Assembly: GCA_019359615.1 (NCBI GenBank)
Contig: JAHHHA010000001.1
Span: 310,001 to 374,000, forward strand
Length of the DNA stretch: 64,000 nt
Origin: Cyanosarcina radialis HA8281-LM2
GTDB lineage: Bacteria > Cyanobacteriota > Cyanobacteriia > Cyanobacteriales > CCAP-1448
Direction: 5' to 3'
The notes under the pieces are model-generated. The model was given only the letters and a program-made list of their open reading frames with translations. It was not told the DNA's origin and made no database searches. Shown one piece after another: positions 56,632 through 64,000 of this stretch. Within the stretch, counting starts at the first letter, position 1; every line of letters begins with the position of its first letter. Position numbers and translations under genes: made by a program.

Positions 56632-56834
56632 AACTACATTAATTATGGCCGATCGATTCAGTCGATCGCGCTACCCAATAAATTCAGCTTGCGGCGCTAC
56701 TACAGGCAGTCGATCGCATTAGCACAAAATCAAAGTTCTAAAGTAGCTTTTGCAGGAATACTAAGAGGTATAAAAATGCGATCGCTTACTTAAGGAAAAA
56801 ATCTTTATTTTGAGCTTCTGCTTAATGTAAAAAC
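56632..56834. repeat. Long direct repeat, copy L (about 203 bp)
   Basis: It starts AACTACATTAATTATGGCC and ends in CTTAATGTAAAAAC, and includes GTCGATCGC and an AGGAATACTAAGAGGT run. It is nearly identical to 57530-57741 except for small differences, among them an insertion near GATCGCGGGCAAACGC. The two copies bound the intact protease cassette. Confidence 0.9.
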
Positions 56835-56875
56835 TCCCATCCTACTTAGCTGAAAATCTATATTGTCAGAATGTC

Positions 56876-57235
56876 TCACAATATGTCATCTACTAACACC
56901 GTACCTCCCTCATAAAAGAGATGATAATCTGCCAGCAATGCTGTCCCAATTAGGGGGCGACGGCCCATTGCTAGCACTGGAATATTGCGTTCTGAACCAT
57001 TCCAGACAATTGTGGCTTGGTGAACGTTGGTAATGATTCGAGAGTTATCGGCAAGGTTGGCTCTGAGGGGACCAAGATAGGTTAAACCAAGCTCTGCCAC
57101 TATACTGGGCGGTAAGGTTAAAAACCCTTCAAAGCCTGTATCGACAACGCACTCAATATCTACCTCAGAAGATCCTATAGGACGAATAATGACACCCATG
57201 CGTGCCTGAAGTCCGACAACTGTTCCGTGTATCAT
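56876..57235 (-). CDS. Clan AA retropepsin-like aspartic protease
   Basis: The 119 residues have the catalytic triad-like DTGFEGFLTLPP (Asp at about 32), then LRANLADNSRI, IVWNGSERNIPVLAMGRRPLIGT and ALLADYHL. This is the single-domain, dimer-forming retropepsin fold of clan AA. The start ATG 57235 overlaps the stop of the partner gene by four bases. Possibly a soluble protease acting on, or controlled by, that partner. Confidence 0.85.
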   Translation of the reverse strand: MIHGTVVGLQARMGVIIRPIGSSEVDIECVVDTGFEGFLTLPPSIVAELGLTYLGPLRANLADNSRIITNVHQATIVWNGSERNIPVLAMGRRPLIGTALLADYHLFYEGGTVLVDDIL

Positions 57236-57504
57236 TGTGCTGTTCTGACTAACGTACCGCCGACTGCAAAAACAGCATCATAACCAATCCGTTCTGTCCA
57301 AATTACTGCATTGTGATGTTTGGCTTGCAGCCGATGGCAAGCGACAATTAAATCCTCATCAATTTCGTAATCGCCAGTTTCAAGATCGATCGAGATAATT
57401 TTTCCGATATTCTCTGGTGTTTCGACTTGAGTGCGGATACTTTTTTCGTAGAGTTCTCCACCCCGCCGAGCAATTTCCTCTTTGTTGAGTTGCGAGTTAG
57501 TCAT
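57232..57504 (-). CDS. Small partner protein of the protease cassette (intact pair)
   Basis: From ATG 57504 (GGAGG nine bases upstream) the product has 90 residues. They include NIGKIISIDLETGDYEIDE and ERIGYDAVFAVGGTLVRT, the same core as the 55519-55809 gene. The stop overlaps the protease ATG by four bases. The N-terminal helix and acidic core suggest a binding protein. No named function. Confidence 0.7.
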   Translation of the reverse strand: MTNSQLNKEEIARRGGELYEKSIRTQVETPENIGKIISIDLETGDYEIDEDLIVACHRLQAKHHNAVIWTERIGYDAVFAVGGTLVRTAQ

Positions 57505-57529
57505 GTCAACAACCTCCATCACTGAACTT

Positions 57530-57741
57530 AACTACATTAATTATGGCCGATCTACTGAATCGATCGCGGGCAAACGCGCTACCCAATAAATTCAGCTTGC
57601 GGCGCTACTACAGGCAGTCGATCGCACTAGTACAAAATCAAAGTTACAAAGTAGCTTTTGCAGGAATACTAGGAGGTATAAAAATGCGATCGCTTGCTGA
57701 GAAAAAAGCCTTAATTTGAGCTTTTGCTTAATGTAAAAATT
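57530..57741. repeat. Long direct repeat, copy R (about 212 bp)
   Basis: Partner of copy L (56632-56834), located just upstream of the cassette. Recombination between L and R would remove the whole protease cassette. The spacer continues to 57870 without an ORF. Confidence 0.9.
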
Positions 57742-57870
57742 GCGATCGTATTTGGCATTAGAAGAGTTCTTTTACCATAACTAAAATAAATTTAACGGTT
57801 GCAATCACCGGACACCAATAACTTCTGCGACTCACCGAACGGATTGAACTGTTCCGGTGCATTGCGATTG

Positions 57871-58773
57871 TTATCTTGCTGACCGCGCACGTTCATTCAG
57901 ATGGCGATCTAAGAATCTATATGCTCTTTCACGCATCTCTTGAGAAAAGCTATGCCTTCCAGAGTAGATTTGCCACTCTAATTTCCCCGTCACAAATGCT
58001 GATTTTGCGTACTCACAAATATCCTCAATATCTTGACTCCACTTATCATCATCAGTGCCCAGAATGAGTAAGTGGCATGGCTCAACCAATCGCGCAACGT
58101 CTTCAATGTCGCCCCATGCCAAAAAGCTAGGAACAACATAATCAAACTGAATACCAATATCTTGAGCCAGCATCGTCCTGAGTTTTGTAGAACCACAATT
58201 ACTCACAGATACTTTGATTCTTCGATCAAAAGCTGGCGCAAACAACGCGGTTCTACCGCCATAGGAATGACCAATGAAGCCAATTCTCGTTTCATCAACC
58301 TGCGGCAGATTTTGAAGCAAATCAATTCCTGCACTGATATCAAACAATACTTTACCTAGAAGGGTTTGCCCTCGCATTAGTCGGGTATGCAGTTGGTGAG
58401 CGTGATATCGAACTGGATCGGCAGCATCTGCTCTTTCTTCAAAACAAATGGCATCAGGAGCCAGAGTGATATAACCTCGTTCGGCTAGTTCTTTAGCGTA
58501 AGCTTGGTCAGGTGAACCTGCAAACCCGACAACTTCGCTCTTACCCAGTGCCCAGTTTGCCGCATGTTGATGAAAGCAGTAGATGGCAGAAAGGGGGACG
58601 TTGATGTTTTTAGGAATACAGAGAAATGCAGAAATTGTTTCTCCTGCTTCAGATGAATAGCCAATTTTTTGCTGAACGAATGATCCACAATCCCTCTCCT
58701 CGAATACCTTGAGGTTCAATTCACTTTTTGTAGGCATCTCGCCAAGCAAAGAAAGAAAACTGGTGCGGTTCAT
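57871..58773 (-). CDS. Alpha/beta hydrolase (dienelactone-hydrolase-like esterase)
   Basis: The 300 residues show FHQHAANWALGKSEVVG, LAPDAICFEERADAAD, the nucleophile GFIGHSYGGRT, an acidic LILGTDDDKWS and catalytic His in YSGRHSFSQEM. Fold and order fit dienelactone-hydrolase/xylan-esterase-like enzymes. The substrate is not deducible. It is alone in the accessory island, followed by the direct repeat R. Confidence 0.82.
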   Translation of the reverse strand: MNRTSFLSLLGEMPTKSELNLKVFEERDCGSFVQQKIGYSSEAGETISAFLCIPKNINVPLSAIYCFHQHAANWALGKSEVVGFAGSPDQAYAKELAERGYITLAPDAICFEERADAADPVRYHAHQLHTRLMRGQTLLGKVLFDISAGIDLLQNLPQVDETRIGFIGHSYGGRTALFAPAFDRRIKVSVSNCGSTKLRTMLAQDIGIQFDYVVPSFLAWGDIEDVARLVEPCHLLILGTDDDKWSQDIEDICEYAKSAFVTGKLEWQIYSGRHSFSQEMRERAYRFLDRHLNERARSAR

Positions 58774-59326
58774 CGCAGTGCAGAGTTTAACGCTACTCTG
58801 AATCCTAACAGATCACCTCCAAACCACTGTCACAACCCTAAGCATAAGCAAGATAACTATATATTATACCGCACTTTGCTTAATAAAACTCCTATTTGGG
58901 GTATTATGTCGCAGTTCTGCGGTATAACTCCCGATAAGTGGGGTATTATCGGGCAATCTTACGGTATAACTCCCCAATTTAGTAGGGTTATACCGCAAAA
59001 ATCCTATATAACTCTCTAAACGATCGAGTTGCGATCTTGATTAGATAACAATCCGATTTTCCTTATCGAGTTTGTCAAACGATCGCGCTCGAACATTTCT
59101 ACTTTCCAACTAAAAATAGCCATTCAGCCGAACTATCCGACACAACAACCTGTGTTTGGAGTTAGGATCGACAAAGCTACTAGTTTACAAATGTAGTCTT
59201 TGTAGTATATTATTGTAGTATAATAATATCTACTGGCCCGATCGAGCTAGTAGAATCCGACCACAGGAGGCGATCGGCCTTGAACTCTAGTTTCACAACC
59301 TCAAAACTTGAGATAAATATATAGGG
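58774..59326. repeat. Upstream region of ldpA with 42-bp tandem units
   Basis: Two 42-base units start at 58898 and 58940. Each begins GGGGTATTAT and ends with a complementary GGTATAACTCCCC-type block. Further partial copies lie at 58864 (TTATACCGCA) and 58983 (AGGGTTATACCGCA), so the array alternates inverted blocks. Farther down, 59190-59235 holds GTAGTATATTATTGTAGTAT-type AT repeats near the probable ldpA promoter. No gene. Confidence 0.8.
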
Positions 59327-60487
59327 GTGAGCAACCTTTACAGTCCCTTAAATTCTCTGAAGGCAGGTCATTGGTTTAAGCTGATTTGCGGAGCCAGCTT
59401 CCAACACCTCCCTGCCGTGCGGAATTTGACCTTGGCTTATACCTTAGCTGGGGCTGACTGTATCGATGTCGCTGCCGATCCAGCAGTCATAGCCTCAGCC
59501 CAAGAGGGAATGCAAGCAGCCGCAAAATTGGCACAAGCTGCTGAAGAAAGAGGGTTTGTCCGTCAAGGCTTGCCGTGGTTAATGGTGAGTTTGAACGATG
59601 GTGAAGACCCTCACTTTCGCAAAGCCGAATTTAATTCTACTGAATGTCCGATCGATTGCCCGCGCCCTTGCGAACAAATCTGTCCGGCGCAAGCAATTAA
59701 CTTTTCTGGTGTCATCGACCAGCGATGTTACGGCTGCGGGAGATGCTTGCCAGTTTGTCCCAAGCAATTAATTTTTACTCGTCCCTATGTATACACTCAA
59801 GAAGCGATCGCGCCTTTAGTTTTGCATCAAGACATAGACGCGCTAGAAATTCACACCCAAATCGGTCGAACGGCAGATTTTCAAAGATTGTGGCGGGCAA
59901 TTCTGCCTGAAATTGATAGACTCAAACTTATAGCCATCAGTTGTCTCGATGGCGACGGTTTAATCGATTATCTTAGGGAATTGCACGCAGCGATCGCACC
60001 TTTACCTTGTCCTCTAATTTGGCAAACCGACGGCAGACCGATGAGCGGCGATATTGGCATCGGTACTACCCATGCGGCGATTAAATTGGGCGAAAAAGTT
60101 TTAGCAGCCAGATTGCCTGGATACGTCCAGTTAGCTGGCGGTACAAATCAGCATACCGTTACCAAACTGCAAGCGGCTGGGTTGTTGCAGAGAGGGGGAT
60201 GGGGAGATGGGGAGATGGGGAGATGGGGAGAATTCCTAACTCAACACTCAACACTCAACACTCAACACTTAAAGAAGATTGCTGGCGTGGCCTATGGAAG
60301 CTATGCGCGAGTTTTGCTATCGCCGATTTTAGAAAAATTAGAACAGAGTAATGAAACTAATCCGACTCAAAACGCTTCTCAGTTAGAAGAAAATCCTCAG
60401 TTGTTGTGGGAGGCGGTGGCTACCGCTCGCTCCCTAGTCGCCCAGATCGAATCTTCAGTTAAAGGAACAGTTACTAGTTGTGGATGA
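59327..60487 (+). CDS. ldpA: LdpA, light-dependent circadian-input iron-sulfur protein
   Basis: The 386 residues contain two 4Fe-4S motifs: CPIDCPRPCEQICP and CYGCGRCLPVCP, then YVYTQEAIAPLVLHQDIDAL. These are LdpA hallmarks. LdpA senses redox or quinone state and tunes the circadian clock. Residues about 289-315 (bases 60195-60268) are in-frame GGGGAGAT and ACTCAACA repeats, giving GWGDGEMGRWGEF and STLNTQH. The C-terminal part resumes with KIAGVAYGSYAR. Start is GTG 59327. Overlaps the Ycf45-like gene by eight bases. Confidence 0.92.
   Translation: MSNLYSPLNSLKAGHWFKLICGASFQHLPAVRNLTLAYTLAGADCIDVAADPAVIASAQEGMQAAAKLAQAAEERGFVRQGLPWLMVSLNDGEDPHFRKAEFNSTECPIDCPRPCEQICPAQAINFSGVIDQRCYGCGRCLPVCPKQLIFTRPYVYTQEAIAPLVLHQDIDALEIHTQIGRTADFQRLWRAILPEIDRLKLIAISCLDGDGLIDYLRELHAAIAPLPCPLIWQTDGRPMSGDIGIGTTHAAIKLGEKVLAARLPGYVQLAGGTNQHTVTKLQAAGLLQRGGWGDGEMGRWGEFLTQHSTLNTQHLKKIAGVAYGSYARVLLSPILEKLEQSNETNPTQNASQLEENPQLLWEAVATARSLVAQIESSVKGTVTSCG
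60195..60268. repeat. In-frame minisatellites inside ldpA
   Basis: Four GGGGAGAT 8-mers are followed by about four ACTCAACACTCAACA 9-mers. They are the same repeats as in spacers, here kept in the reading frame. Confidence 0.95.
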
Positions 60488-62237
60488 AAACATCAATTTA
60501 GGAAGAATGCAAATTACCGACGATCTATCTCAATTGTTGGACATTTTGCCCGATCGCATTCGTTCGTCCTTAGAGCAGCACCCACAGCAAAGTAATTTAA
60601 TTGAGGTGGTGATGGATCTGGGACGATATCCAGAAGCTAGGTTTCGAGCAGGAGCCGAATATCTGGGCGAAATCGCGGTTTCTAAGGAAGATCTCAATTA
60701 CTCGATCGATCGAGTCGGTATCTTTAGCGGCGACAACCGGGCTGGCATCGAACGCACATTACATAGAATTAGCGCCATTCGCAATCGCAGCGGCGAAATT
60801 ATCGGCTTGACTTGTCGGGTGGGTAGAGCCGTCTACGGCACGATTGGCATGATTCGCGACTTGGTAGAAACTGGCAAATCTATTCTATTGCTCGGCCGTC
60901 CCGGCGTGGGGAAAACCACGGCTTTGCGGGAAATTACTAGAGTGATGGCAGATGAGTTGCAAAAGCGGGTAATTGCGATCGATACTTCTAACGAAATTGC
61001 TGGCGATGGCGATATCCCTCACCCCGCAATTGGTAGAGCCAGAAGAATGCAAGTGGCTCGTCCCGAATTACAACATCAAGTGATGATCGAGGCGGTAGAA
61101 AATCATATGCCGCAAGCGATCGTCATCGACGAAATCGGTACGGAACTCGAAGCTTTAGCCGCCCGCACGATCGCCGAACGGGGAGTCCAGTTAGTCGGAA
61201 CCGCCCACGGCAACCAGATTGAAAATCTGATTAAAAACCCCACTTTGTCTGACTTGGTGGGGGGAATTCAAGCTGTCACGTTAGGCGATGAAGAAGCCAG
61301 ACGGCGATCTTCACAAAAAACCGTTTTAGAACGCAAAGCGCCCCCCACGTTTGAAATTGCCGTAGAAATGCAAGAACGCGATCGCTGGGTAGTCCATGAA
61401 AGCGTGGCCGATACGGTCGATACTCTGTTGCGAGGGCGACAGCCCAGCCCCCAGGTGCGAACGGTAAGCGAAGACGGCAAGGTCAACATTACCCGCGAGC
61501 TACCAGAAGCTCCTGTCGTTCAGCAGGCTCCAGCCATGTCTTGGCGGCCGACTGGTTGGCGATCGTCTGGACGGATGACCCCAGTAGCGGCTCAGCCGAC
61601 TGAAGCCCCAAGTCGCGCGATCGCAGAACGGACAGGGGAAGAAAGTTCCTTCGAGCAGTTGCTAGATAACTCTTGGCAGCAAGCGGAGGGATTGGGATAT
61701 AAAGATTGGGTTCCCGGCCCCAACGGGGAAGATTTACCCCTGCACGTTTATCCTTACGGTATCAGTCGCCAGCAGTTAGAGCAGATCGTCCAAGTCCTCA
61801 ACTTGCCCGTAGAGTTAACTAGGGATATGGATAGTGCTGATGTAGTGGTGGCACTGCGATCGCACATCAAAAACCACTCCAAATTGCGGCACATCACCAA
61901 AGCCCGTCAGTTACCGCTCTATAGCGTCAAAGATAGCTCTATTCCCCAACTGACCCGCGCCCTGCGGCGGATGTTGCACCTCGACGATGCCAATTTCCCC
62001 GAAACTAACGATCTGGTCTTGTTTGCTCGCAACAGCGGCGAAGACGAACTCGAAGCTTTAGAGGAAGCTAGGCTGGCAGTCGAACAAATCGTCATTCCCA
62101 AAGGACAGCCTGTAGAGTTGTTGCCGCGATCGTCGCAAGTGAGGAAGATGCAGCACGAGTTAGTCGAACACTACCGTCTCAAATCTTCCAGTTTTGGGGA
62201 CGAACCCAACCGCCGCCTGCGGATTTATCCAGCCTAA
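60480..62237 (+). CDS. Ycf45-like AAA ATPase with R3H domain
   Basis: The 585 residues have an ATPase domain (about 90-300) with Walker A LLGRPGVGKTT, Walker B AIVIDEIGTELEA and sensor LVGTAHGNQIENLI. It is a member of the SpoIIIAA/Ycf45 group found in cyanobacteria and plastids. After a Pro/Gln-rich linker comes a C-terminal R3H domain (HELVEHYRLKSSSFGDEPNRRL), expected to bind nucleic acid. The start GTG 60480 overlaps ldpA. A later start near 60508 cannot be excluded. Role unknown. Confidence 0.88.
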   Translation: MDENINLGRMQITDDLSQLLDILPDRIRSSLEQHPQQSNLIEVVMDLGRYPEARFRAGAEYLGEIAVSKEDLNYSIDRVGIFSGDNRAGIERTLHRISAIRNRSGEIIGLTCRVGRAVYGTIGMIRDLVETGKSILLLGRPGVGKTTALREITRVMADELQKRVIAIDTSNEIAGDGDIPHPAIGRARRMQVARPELQHQVMIEAVENHMPQAIVIDEIGTELEALAARTIAERGVQLVGTAHGNQIENLIKNPTLSDLVGGIQAVTLGDEEARRRSSQKTVLERKAPPTFEIAVEMQERDRWVVHESVADTVDTLLRGRQPSPQVRTVSEDGKVNITRELPEAPVVQQAPAMSWRPTGWRSSGRMTPVAAQPTEAPSRAIAERTGEESSFEQLLDNSWQQAEGLGYKDWVPGPNGEDLPLHVYPYGISRQQLEQIVQVLNLPVELTRDMDSADVVVALRSHIKNHSKLRHITKARQLPLYSVKDSSIPQLTRALRRMLHLDDANFPETNDLVLFARNSGEDELEALEEARLAVEQIVIPKGQPVELLPRSSQVRKMQHELVEHYRLKSSSFGDEPNRRLRIYPA

Positions 62238-62470
62238 AGGAGTTTTAGGAAGTGTTAAGTGTTGAGTGTGGAGTGTTAAGTGTGGAGTTAAGAATGCTCC
62301 CCATCACCCCATCACCCCATCACCCCATCACCCCATCACCCCATCACCCCATCACCCCATCTTCCCCTTGTTTCCCTACACCGCCTTTGATAGGATGAGA
62401 AAATAGAAAACAAAACTTAAACTAATACAAAGAACATTAGCCTCAAATAAGCTGTGTTAGGAGGAATTTC
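62238..62470. repeat. Spacer with TGTTAAGTG and CCCCATCA minisatellites
   Basis: GTGTTAAGTGTTGAGTGTGGAG-type units at about 62250-62285 are followed by about eight CCCCATCA units at 62297-62360. The leader of psbU then carries a GGAGGAAT ribosome site at 62460-62467. Confidence 0.9.
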
Positions 62471-62884
62471 ATGAAACGATTGGTGCGTCTGCTAGCAGTT
62501 TTGTCTCTGTTGGTGGGGTGCTGGGGATGGTCGGGAATAGCCCAAAATGCGGTGGCAGCTAATTTAACTGGAGCTACACTGGCGGCGGCAACTCCGATGC
62601 GGAATGCCGTTGACGCTCAACTGGGAACGGAGTTTGGGAAAAAGATCGACTTAAACAACACTAATGTCCGAGCCTTTCGGCAATATCCGGGGTTATACCC
62701 GACATTGGCCGGGAAAATTGTCACTAATGCTCCTTATAAGAGCGTCAACGATGTGTTGAAAATTCCGGGACTGACCGAACGGCAAAAGGATTTAATCCAA
62801 GCCAACCTCGACAAATTTACCATCACTGAGGTTAACCCTGCCTTGGTTGAAGGAGACGATCGCTATAACAACGGCATCTATTAG
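62471..62884 (+). CDS. psbU: Photosystem II extrinsic protein PsbU
   Basis: The 137 residues have a signal peptide (about 1-30, ending AVAA). The mature domain has [57 protein letters not shown] and YNNGIY. PsbU binds the lumenal side of PSII and stabilises the oxygen-evolving cluster. Own terminator at 62978-63001. Confidence 0.97.
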   Translation: MKRLVRLLAVLSLLVGCWGWSGIAQNAVAANLTGATLAAATPMRNAVDAQLGTEFGKKIDLNNTNVRAFRQYPGLYPTLAGKIVTNAPYKSVNDVLKIPGLTERQKDLIQANLDKFTITEVNPALVEGDDRYNNGIY

Positions 62885-62977
62885 AAGTGTTGAGTGTTGA
62901 GTGTTGAGTGTGAAGTGTGAATTTGAGAACACCAAACATTCAAATATCAACCTCAACTGCTAAAAGTTGTTTTTTAG

Positions 62978-63008
62978 ACCCACTCTCGATCTAGAGTGGG
63001 TTATTTAT
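62978..63008 (+). terminator. psbU terminator
   Basis: ACCCACTCT/AGAGTGGGT stem with a CGATCT loop, followed by TATTTAT. It lies about 93 bases after the psbU stop, beyond TGTTGAGTG repeats. Confidence 0.85.
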
Positions 63009-63024
63009 ATCTAGGAATCTCTCG

Positions 63025-64000
63025 TTGAACCTTACGGAGTTTGATTCTTTGCCAGATCGAGATCTACCAACTCAGTTTGACGTGCTGGTAGTGGGTACTG
63101 GTGCGGCTGGGTTGTATGCGGCGCTTTGCTTGCCAGCCTCGCTGCAAGTCGGCTTAATTAGCAAAGATACCCTGCCATTGTCGGCTAGCGATTGGGCCCA
63201 AGGAGGAATTGCGGCTGCGATCGCTCCGAATGATTCTCCGGGGCTGCATTTTGAGGATACGCTGCAAGCTGGGGCGGGATTGTGCGATCGGGCAGCGGTA
63301 CAGTTTTTGGTAGAACGAGCGCCTAGCTGCATCCAATCCTTAGTCGAGATGGGAGTGGCTTTCGATCGCCAAGGAACGGATTTAGCCTTAACTACAGAAG
63401 CGGCTCACTCTCGCCCTCGCGTTCTCCACGCGGCTGACACCACCGGGAGGGCAATGGTTAGCACTTTAAGCTCCCAGGTCTTAAATCGTCCCAACATTCG
63501 AGTAATTACTCAAGCCTTTGCCCTCAGTTTGTGGCTCGCTCCGCAAACTGGCTGCTGTCAGGGAATTAGCTTGCTCTATCAAAGCCAGATCGTTTGGGTG
63601 CGAGCTAGGGCGGTTGTGTTGGCTACTGGCGGTGGTGGCCAGGTTTTCGCTCAAACGACTAATCCCGCCGTCAGCACCGGAGATGGAGTCGCGATCGCTC
63701 ATCGGGCGGGGGCGATTTTGAGAGATTTAGAATTTTTCCAGTTCCACCCGACAGCCTTAACTCAACCTGGTGCGCCTCGGTTCTTGATTAGCGAAGCGGT
63801 AAGGGGTGAAGGCGCTCATTTAGTAGACGATTTAGGACGACGATTTGCCTTCGACTACCACCCAGCGGGGGAATTAGCGCCGAGGGATGTCGTCAGTCGG
63901 GCCATTTTCAGTCACTTGCTGGCAACTGCGGCCGATCCGGCGACGGCTCGCGTGTGGTTGGATCTGCGCCCCATACCCCCAGATAAAATTCGCCATCGAT
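63025..64000 (+). CDS. nadB: L-aspartate oxidase NadB (cut by window edge)
   Basis: The frame begins at TTG 63025 (AGGA about eight bases upstream; no ATG fits) and runs off the right edge. It shows the FAD-binding DVLVVGTGAAGLYAAL, then SASDWAQGGIAAAI, LEFFQFHPTAL, and GRRFAFDYHPAGELAPRD. These are succinate-dehydrogenase-like flavoprotein features typical of NadB, which makes iminoaspartate for NAD synthesis. The C-terminal part is outside the window. Confidence 0.92.
   Translation, partial: MNLTEFDSLPDRDLPTQFDVLVVGTGAAGLYAALCLPASLQVGLISKDTLPLSASDWAQGGIAAAIAPNDSPGLHFEDTLQAGAGLCDRAAVQFLVERAPSCIQSLVEMGVAFDRQGTDLALTTEAAHSRPRVLHAADTTGRAMVSTLSSQVLNRPNIRVITQAFALSLWLAPQTGCCQGISLLYQSQIVWVRARAVVLATGGGGQVFAQTTNPAVSTGDGVAIAHRAGAILRDLEFFQFHPTALTQPGAPRFLISEAVRGEGAHLVDDLGRRFAFDYHPAGELAPRDVVSRAIFSHLLATAADPATARVWLDLRPIPPDKIRHR

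Noticed and set aside
58898-58981. Possible CRISPR array
   Set aside because: Only two full units, adjacent, no unique spacers and no cas genes. The structure is alternating inverted blocks.
62297-62360. CCCCATCA array as a possible CRISPR or telomere-like element
   Set aside because: It is a plain 8-base minisatellite, the same class as several others in spacers.

Overview
The window is cyanobacterial chromosome. It carries photosystem genes (psaL, psbO, psbU), the circadian-input gene ldpA, a Ycf45-type ATPase, a CURT/CAAD thylakoid protein, a stand-alone CIRCE-controlled groEL, sigF, and very frequent HIP1-type GCGATCGC octamers. It is also crowded with short G-rich or C-rich minisatellites (GGGGAGAT, CCCTATG, CCCCATCA, ACTTCTG and AACACTCA types), stem-loop repeats and MITE-like elements. 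That repeat load is typical of larger-genome cyanobacteria. The species cannot be named from the sequence. No rRNA, tRNA or CRISPR array was recognised.

Layout. 0-2 kb: the 3' end of an unknown gene and an ArgC-like gene lacking the catalytic cysteine. 1.7-17.8 kb: a minus-strand chemotaxis-like phototaxis operon in transcription order PatA/PixG-type regulator, CheY, CheW, three chemoreceptors, hybrid CheA, CheW. Two of the receptors carry GAF domains with the paired cysteines of DXCF cyanobacteriochromes. Two complementary deletion copies of a four-helix-bundle gene lie between the receptor genes. 18-24.5 kb: mfd with in-frame repeat insertions, an alpha/beta hydrolase, xth, and a PfpI/DJ-1 protein. 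24.8-26.7 kb: psaL, a DUF1772-like membrane protein, and a CAAD protein. 26.7-33.3 kb: a co-directional, stress-type membrane cluster (BON lipoprotein, two YflT/17M-like proteins, a 1032-residue repeat protein, a HAD phosphatase). 33.6-38 kb: DUF3891, DUF4079, DUF1830, pentapeptide and DICT-HD proteins. 38-39.7 kb: repeats, a RelE/ParE-type toxin-antitoxin pair and decayed gene ends. 39.7-47.7 kb: glcD, a Pro/Thr-rich lipoprotein, sigF, psbO, a phosphohexomutase, and DUF2358. 48-54.8 kb: a small-gene pair, a GH27 alpha-galactosidase, trxA, fabG, Uma2, a WecA/MraY-type transferase, and groEL. 54.8-59 kb: an accessory island with two protease/partner cassettes (one broken), a DUF433-DUF5615 toxin-antitoxin pair, long direct repeats, an esterase and a 42-bp tandem element. 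59.3-64 kb: ldpA overlapping a Ycf45-like gene, psbU, and the start of nadB.

How the parts fit. The receptor operon would feed light and chemical signals to type IV pili through CheA and the response regulators. SigF, encoded elsewhere in the window, is the sigma factor that controls pili and phototaxis in Synechocystis. The photosystem genes are scattered single units. The accessory features (minisatellites, MITEs, TA modules, protease cassettes) sit in spacers and in two islands, but some repeats have entered coding sequence in frame (mfd, ldpA).
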